The translations under genes and the position numbers were made by a program. A model generated the notes under the pieces. That model was not told the DNA's origin. It saw only the letters and a list, made by a program, of their open reading frames with translations, and searched no databases. Shown in pieces: positions 6,544 through 9,622 of a stretch of 9,622 nucleotides of DNA. How positions within the stretch are numbered: position 1 is the first letter of the stretch; each line of letters opens with the position of its first letter. The stretch is from Bacillota bacterium (GTDB taxonomy: Bacteria > Bacillota_I > Bacilli_A > RFN20 > CAG-826), in contig JAEWUY010000015.1 of NCBI GenBank assembly GCA_023396795.1, positions 1 through 9,622 on the forward strand. The letters are read 5' to 3'.

Positions 6544-7315
6544 GGCTCTTATTCGCAAACTCGCAACACGCTTTCCCAAACGAATTGCCGAAAAAGGCGA
6601 TCGCATCGGATTAATGACTGGAACTCTAAAAGAGGAAACAAGACGCATTGTTGTTTGTCTTGATTTTGATGAAGAAGTAATGAAACGCATCGAGGCTCTC
6701 GACAATCCTCACGTTGATTTGATTTTAACGCATCACCCTTATTTATATAAAACTCGTTTTCAAGTCTTTAAAAAGGATGAAATCAAGAAGCGTTTAACCG
6801 AAAAAGTTGATGCCTTAGGTATTCCTGTTTATAGCATGCATACGAATTTTGATAGTGGTAAAGACGGAATGAACGATGCATTAGCAAAGGCTTTAAATCT
6901 CGTGGATATTCGCCAATTAGAAACGGAACCGATGGCGCGGGGTGGACGTTTAGTAACAAAAACGGATATTTACGATTTTGCTTCAGAGGCTGCCCGCCTT
7001 TTAAAAGTTCCCTATGGTTTATTAACACATGCTGGCAAGCGTGAAATCGAAACTGTTGCCATTATTGGTGGGGGCGGGGCTTATCTTTTTCAAAACGCCT
7101 TGCTTGAAGGCTATGACCTTTATATTAGCGGAGACGCTCCTCATCATGTTCGCCGTGATGTTGTGGCGCGTCAATATAATTATCTTGATCTACCACATGA
7201 AATTGAACGCATTTTTATTCCGCAAATGGAAAAAATACTACGGGAAATCGATGGGGATTTAGAAATCATCGCCATCAATCACGAAGAAACACCAACTCTT
7301 ATTAAAGTTTCTTAA
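6533..7315 (+). CDS. NIF3-like dinuclear metal-binding protein (YqfO family, short form)
   Basis: This is a NIF3/DUF34-family protein. The family forms toroidal hexamers with a two-metal site; its reaction is not settled, so no function is assigned. The 260-residue product lacks the roughly 100-residue PII-like insert of Bacillus YqfO (about 370 residues) and resembles the compact E. coli YbgI type. Visible motifs are MKTKALIRKL with PKRIAEKGDRIGLMTG (15-30), the metal-binding LTHHPY (65-70), HTNFD (103-107), a glycine-rich IIGGGGAYL (177-185), and SGDAPHH (199-205). The expected C-terminal His-x3-Glu ligand pair reads PHEIER (221-226), with Glu at +3 rather than +4. It starts inside trmK (11-base overlap), with AAGGAG at 6514-6519. 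Its 3' end overlaps convergent ispH by 14 bases. Confidence 0.93.
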   Translation: MKTKALIRKLATRFPKRIAEKGDRIGLMTGTLKEETRRIVVCLDFDEEVMKRIEALDNPHVDLILTHHPYLYKTRFQVFKKDEIKKRLTEKVDALGIPVYSMHTNFDSGKDGMNDALAKALNLVDIRQLETEPMARGGRLVTKTDIYDFASEAARLLKVPYGLLTHAGKREIETVAIIGGGGAYLFQNALLEGYDLYISGDAPHHVRRDVVARQYNYLDLPHEIERIFIPQMEKILREIDGDLEIIAINHEETPTLIKVS

Positions 7316-8171
7316 GTAAATCAACAACACGATTAGTTGTTTCTAAAGGCGTAGAAGCCCCGGAAACAACCGCCACATAATTAAGACCTAAAAGGTCTTT
7401 TTTATTAATTTCTTTTTCGTTTAAAAGGCGAATTATTCGAGCGTGCAGTAATTTTTGCTGAGCGATTTTTGCCAAAGAAGCAGTGTTGCTACTATAAGCT
7501 CCGCCAATGACATACACTAATTCGGTTTGACTAGGTAAATCCATGACAGCCTTTTGTCTTAAGCGTGTGGCATTACATAATTCGTCAGCAATCCGAGCTC
7601 CGGGAATTAGTTTCTGTAAATCCTGGTGCAATTGCTCTAACTCGATATGTGACAAAGTGGTTTGATTAATTATTAAAGGGGAAGAATCACTTAGATTAAG
7701 AGATGGTAGGTTTGCACTATTTTCAACGAGAAAAACATCTTTTCCAAGCGATAACGCCGCCATAGCTTCGGGATGGTTATTTTGACCAATATAGATGACT
7801 TGATGATTATTTTTTAACTCTTCCGTAATTAGGCGATGATTACTAGCCACCATTGGACAAGTCGCATCATAAGTAATTAATTTCTTATCCTTAGCGATTT
7901 TATCAAGGCTAATATCGTGACCATGGGCCGTAAAAACAACAACCGAACCTTTCGGAAGACCCTCTAAAATTTCTGATGGCGTTTTGCTTTTGTCACGTAG
8001 CGTCGTAATGCCTAGTGCAGCCAACTCCTCAATAACATCCTCATTATGGACGATACTTCCTAAGACAAAAACATCGCCTTTTAGGTGTTTTGCTCGCACG
8101 GCTTTAACTAAGGCGATGGCTCGGACAACGCCCGAACAATAACCATGTGGTTTGCAAAGGAAAACATTCAT
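7302..8171 (-). CDS. ispH: 4-hydroxy-3-methylbut-2-enyl diphosphate reductase IspH (LytB)
   Basis: IspH is the last enzyme of the MEP isoprenoid pathway. It reduces HMBPP to isopentenyl and dimethylallyl diphosphate with a [4Fe-4S] cluster. The 289-residue product carries all three cluster cysteines: Cys12 (GYCSGVVRAI), Cys105 (YDATCPMV) and Cys199 (DELCNATRLRQ). It also has substrate-pocket motifs VHN (41-43), FTAHG (80-84), NHPE with Glu135, NQTTLS (169-174), AYSSNT (225-230) and SGAST (270-274). It is the only leftward gene. The start ATG (8169-8171) lies in the loop of an inverted repeat and no Shine-Dalgarno sequence appears in the 40 bases before it. Its 3' end contains the terminator of the opposing operon and overlaps the NIF3 gene by 14 bases. 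Its presence implies isoprenoid synthesis from pyruvate and glyceraldehyde phosphate. Confidence 0.97.
   Translation of the reverse strand: MNVFLCKPHGYCSGVVRAIALVKAVRAKHLKGDVFVLGSIVHNEDVIEELAALGITTLRDKSKTPSEILEGLPKGSVVVFTAHGHDISLDKIAKDKKLITYDATCPMVASNHRLITEELKNNHQVIYIGQNNHPEAMAALSLGKDVFLVENSANLPSLNLSDSSPLIINQTTLSHIELEQLHQDLQKLIPGARIADELCNATRLRQKAVMDLPSQTELVYVIGGAYSSNTASLAKIAQQKLLHARIIRLLNEKEINKKDLLGLNYVAVVSGASTPLETTNRVVDLLKKL
7383..7403 (+). terminator. Intrinsic terminator of the rightward operon, inside ispH
   Basis: AAGACCT (7383-7389) and AGGTCTT (7393-7399) form a perfect 7-base-pair stem with an AAA loop. Four T residues follow (7400-7403), then a further T-rich stretch. The T-tract is on the plus strand, so the signal stops transcripts arriving from the NIF3 gene, whose stop codon is 68 bases upstream. 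On the minus strand the hairpin falls in ispH codons 258-263 (Lys-Asp-Leu-Leu-Gly-Leu) and is preceded by an A-run, so it should hinder ispH transcription little. Confidence 0.7.
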
Positions 8172-8177
8172 ATGTTT
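8162..8177 (-). promoter_or_regulatory. Inverted repeat around the ispH start codon
   Basis: Read on the minus strand, AAACAT (8177-8172) and ATGTTT (8167-8162) flank the loop ATGA, whose first three bases are the ispH start codon. The six-pair stem is AT-rich and modest in strength. It could hold the start codon in a loop in the mRNA, or act as a DNA operator, since it lies at the edge of the divergent promoter region. Confidence 0.35.
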
Positions 8178-8183
8178 AATATT

Positions 8184-8216
8184 AGCATAAGGGGCTCTTT
8201 TTCGTGTATAATTATC
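8184..8216. promoter_or_regulatory. Divergent promoter region between ispH and cshB
   Basis: On the plus strand a perfect -10 hexamer TATAAT lies at 8207-8212. The -35 is poor: AGCATA (8184-8189) at 17-base spacing, or TTAGCA (8182-8187) at 19. Transcription would start near 8219, leaving a leader of about 9 bases before the cshB ATG at 8228. On the minus strand two -10 candidates exist for ispH. GATAAT (8216-8211) would give a leader of about 30 bases. TAATAT (8184-8179), preceded by TG in extended -10 spacing, would place the start at or next to the ATG. The plus-strand -10 is the most convincing element. Confidence 0.5.
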
Positions 8217-8227
8217 GCGGTAACAAA

Positions 8228-9586
8228 ATGAGTTTTAAATCGTTTAATTTAAGTAACAAAATGGTCGATTGTCTAGCCCTTCAAGGCTACATTACACCTA
8301 GTTCGATTCAGACTAGGGTTATTCCTAAGGCTCTTAAAGGCGGTAATGTCGTCGCTCAAAGCGAAACTGGAAGTGGCAAAACGCATGCTTTTTTAATCCC
8401 GATTATTGACAAGTTAAACTTTGATAGTAATGAACTTCAAGCCATTATCATCACTCCGACCCGCGAACTTGCTCGTCAAATTCAAAATTTTATCGAATCT
8501 TTCATCAAGAATTATGATACTTTACGTGTTCGCTTATTTACTGGTGGTAAAGAGCCGGAGCGGACTTTTCGTGATGGAATGTTAATTCCTCATATTATTG
8601 TTGGTACGCCAACACGGATTAAAGATCTCTTAGCAGATGCGGGATTAATTGATTTAAATCATGTCCGCACTATCGTTTTCGATGAAGCCGATATGCTTAT
8701 GGAAATGGGTTACTTTTCCGATATTGATGCTCTATATCGTAAGCTAAAAAATCCTCCACAAGTCATGGTTTTCTCGGCGACAATGGAATTTAATCTTCGC
8801 AAGCGCCTGGAAAAATACGTCGGGGCTGATTTTGTCGTGGAGATGGACGATATTAAAACTGCTAAAACGGTCAAACATTATGCACTCGATATCAAACACG
8901 GCGATAATCGTCATGCTATTAATGTTTTTCTTGAAACATTTCGCCCGTATCTTCTAATTATTTTTGCCAGCCGCAAGGAAGAAGTTACGATGTTGAGTTC
9001 TTATTTAAAAGAACAAGGTCATGATAATATCATGCTCCATGGTGACATGTCGGCTCGCGAACGCAAAAACGCCTATAAACTAATCGAGACTAATAAACAC
9101 AATATAATTGTGGCTAGTGATTTAGCGTCGCGCGGTTTAGATATCAAAAACGTAACCGAAGTCTTAAACTTTGACCTCCCCAAAGATTTAAATTATTACT
9201 TTCATCGCGCTGGTCGGACTGGACGTTATGGGGCTACTGGCTCGTGCTATACCTTTTACAATGTTGAAACAAGTTCCCGAATCGAACAATTAATCGCACT
9301 CGGTGTATCCTTCTCTTATTTAGAACTTAAGGATGATAAAATATTAAGTAGCGATACTTTAGCGCGTCGGAAGGTTATCAAAAGAAAAGTTGATCCCGAA
9401 CTCGAGCGACAAATTAAACTTGCTAGTTCCAAAGCTAAAAGCGATGTAATTAAGCCTGGATATAAGAAAAAAGTTCGTGACGCCGTCGCTAAAGTTAAGC
9501 GCAAACACAAACGCGAAATAATTCGCAAAGATATTCGCCGCCAACGCGTCGAAAGATATAAAAAGGAAGGTGGCAAAAATGAGTAA
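8228..9586 (+). CDS. cshB: DEAD-box ATP-dependent RNA helicase, CshB-like
   Basis: This ATP-driven enzyme unwinds RNA duplexes; Bacillus CshB acts in cold adaptation, ribosome assembly and mRNA turnover. The 452-residue product has the full motif set. Q motif: Phe6 and Gln28 (SSIQ). Motif I: AQSETGSGKT (43-52). Ia: PTRELARQ (77-84). Ib: GTPTRI (126-131). II: DEAD (152-155). III: SAT (183-185). IV: LLIIFASRK (242-250). V: ASDLASRGLDI (296-306). VI: HRAGRTGR (326-333). The tail from about 379 is strongly basic and likely binds RNA. The start is taken at ATG 8228. An in-frame GTG at 8204 would add eight residues, but it abuts the -10 hexamer and has no ribosome binding site. The leader is very short with no clear Shine-Dalgarno sequence. 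The 3' end overlaps nfo by eight bases. The CshB assignment rests mainly on this neighbourhood. Confidence 0.93.
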   Translation: MSFKSFNLSNKMVDCLALQGYITPSSIQTRVIPKALKGGNVVAQSETGSGKTHAFLIPIIDKLNFDSNELQAIIITPTRELARQIQNFIESFIKNYDTLRVRLFTGGKEPERTFRDGMLIPHIIVGTPTRIKDLLADAGLIDLNHVRTIVFDEADMLMEMGYFSDIDALYRKLKNPPQVMVFSATMEFNLRKRLEKYVGADFVVEMDDIKTAKTVKHYALDIKHGDNRHAINVFLETFRPYLLIIFASRKEEVTMLSSYLKEQGHDNIMLHGDMSARERKNAYKLIETNKHNIIVASDLASRGLDIKNVTEVLNFDLPKDLNYYFHRAGRTGRYGATGSCYTFYNVETSSRIEQLIALGVSFSYLELKDDKILSSDTLARRKVIKRKVDPELERQIKLASSKAKSDVIKPGYKKKVRDAVAKVKRKHKREIIRKDIRRQRVERYKKEGGKNE

Positions 9587-9622
9587 ATTATTTATTGGAT
9601 CACACGTCTCGATGTCGGGACC
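9579..9622 (+). CDS. nfo: Endonuclease IV Nfo, N-terminal fragment (runs off window)
   Basis: Nfo is a zinc-dependent AP endonuclease that cleaves DNA at abasic sites in base-excision repair. Only 14 complete codons are visible, reading MSKLFIGSHVSMSG. The IGSHVSMSG core is the diagnostic N-terminus of the family and includes the first active-site His. The ATG overlaps the end of cshB by eight bases. A purine-rich ribosome binding site (AAGGAAGG, 9563-9570) lies 8 bases upstream inside cshB. The cshB-nfo order is the same as yqfR-yqfS in Bacillus, which supports the call despite the tiny fragment. Confidence 0.9.
   Translation, partial: MSKLFIGSHVSMSG

Noticed and set aside
7068..7081. G-rich run in the NIF3 gene that might form a two-layer G-quadruplex
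   Set aside because: It simply encodes the family's glycine-rich loop (Gly179-Gly182), and the runs are uneven; there is no reason to see a separate function.
7220..7265. Possible leftward terminator for ispH inside the NIF3 gene
   Set aside because: On the minus strand the stem AAATC/GATTT is short and the T-run lies about 11 bases after it, so it does not have intrinsic terminator geometry.
8204..8227. In-frame GTG start extending the helicase by eight residues
   Set aside because: It abuts the TATAAT hexamer and has no ribosome binding site; the ATG at 8228 gives a normal Q-motif N-terminus.
1..9622. An undescribed multi-gene system (defence, mobile or biosynthetic)
   Set aside because: Every gene belongs to a well-known housekeeping family in a conserved order. 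No unexplained coding gap, transposase, phage gene or array is present.

Overview
The window is a housekeeping segment of a low-to-moderate GC Bacillota chromosome. It carries nine genes in full or in part: era (3' part), recO, a single-chain glycyl-tRNA synthetase, dnaG, the primary sigma factor, trmK, a NIF3-family gene, ispH (reverse strand), a DEAD-box helicase and the first 14 codons of endonuclease IV (nfo). The gene order matches the era-recO-glyS-dnaG-sigA-trmK-yqfO-ispH-cshB-nfo neighbourhood known from Bacillus and relatives, in a compacted form. UGA is a real stop here: sigA ends in TGA exactly where the family's homology ends, and Trp is encoded by UGG. This argues for the standard bacterial code and against a mycoplasma. 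A tightly packed genome, a long charged N-terminus on sigma, a one-chain GlyRS and an MEP-pathway gene would suit a Bacilli/Erysipelotrichia/Acholeplasma-like lineage, but the exact taxon is inference.

Layout: 1-1155 holds era and recO, joined by a 1-base stop/start overlap. A good sigma-A-type promoter (1182-1210) sits in the recO-glyS gap. 1245-2612 is the GlyRS gene. A 26-base tandem repeat then begins at its stop codon and overlaps a weaker promoter candidate. 2659-7315 is a dense rightward block, dnaG-sigA-trmK-nif3, with junctions of +16, -4 and -11 bases. This is the Gram-positive form of the macromolecular synthesis operon: primer synthesis, transcription initiation and tRNA modification in one unit. 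The block runs tail-to-tail into ispH with a 14-base overlap, and its best intrinsic terminator lies inside the 3' coding end of ispH. From a 56-base divergent gap (8172-8227) ispH is read leftward and cshB-nfo rightward.

No stretch longer than 300 bases lacks a gene. I see no mobile element, CRISPR array, tRNA, rRNA or toxin-antitoxin pair, and I do not think the window contains an undescribed multi-gene system. The features worth attention are regulatory and structural: start codons placed in or at hairpin loops (dnaG, ispH and weakly glyS), the terminator nested in a convergent gene, the repeat at the glyS stop, the near-leaderless divergent pair, and some departures from family norms in RecO, NIF3 and the sigma N-terminus.
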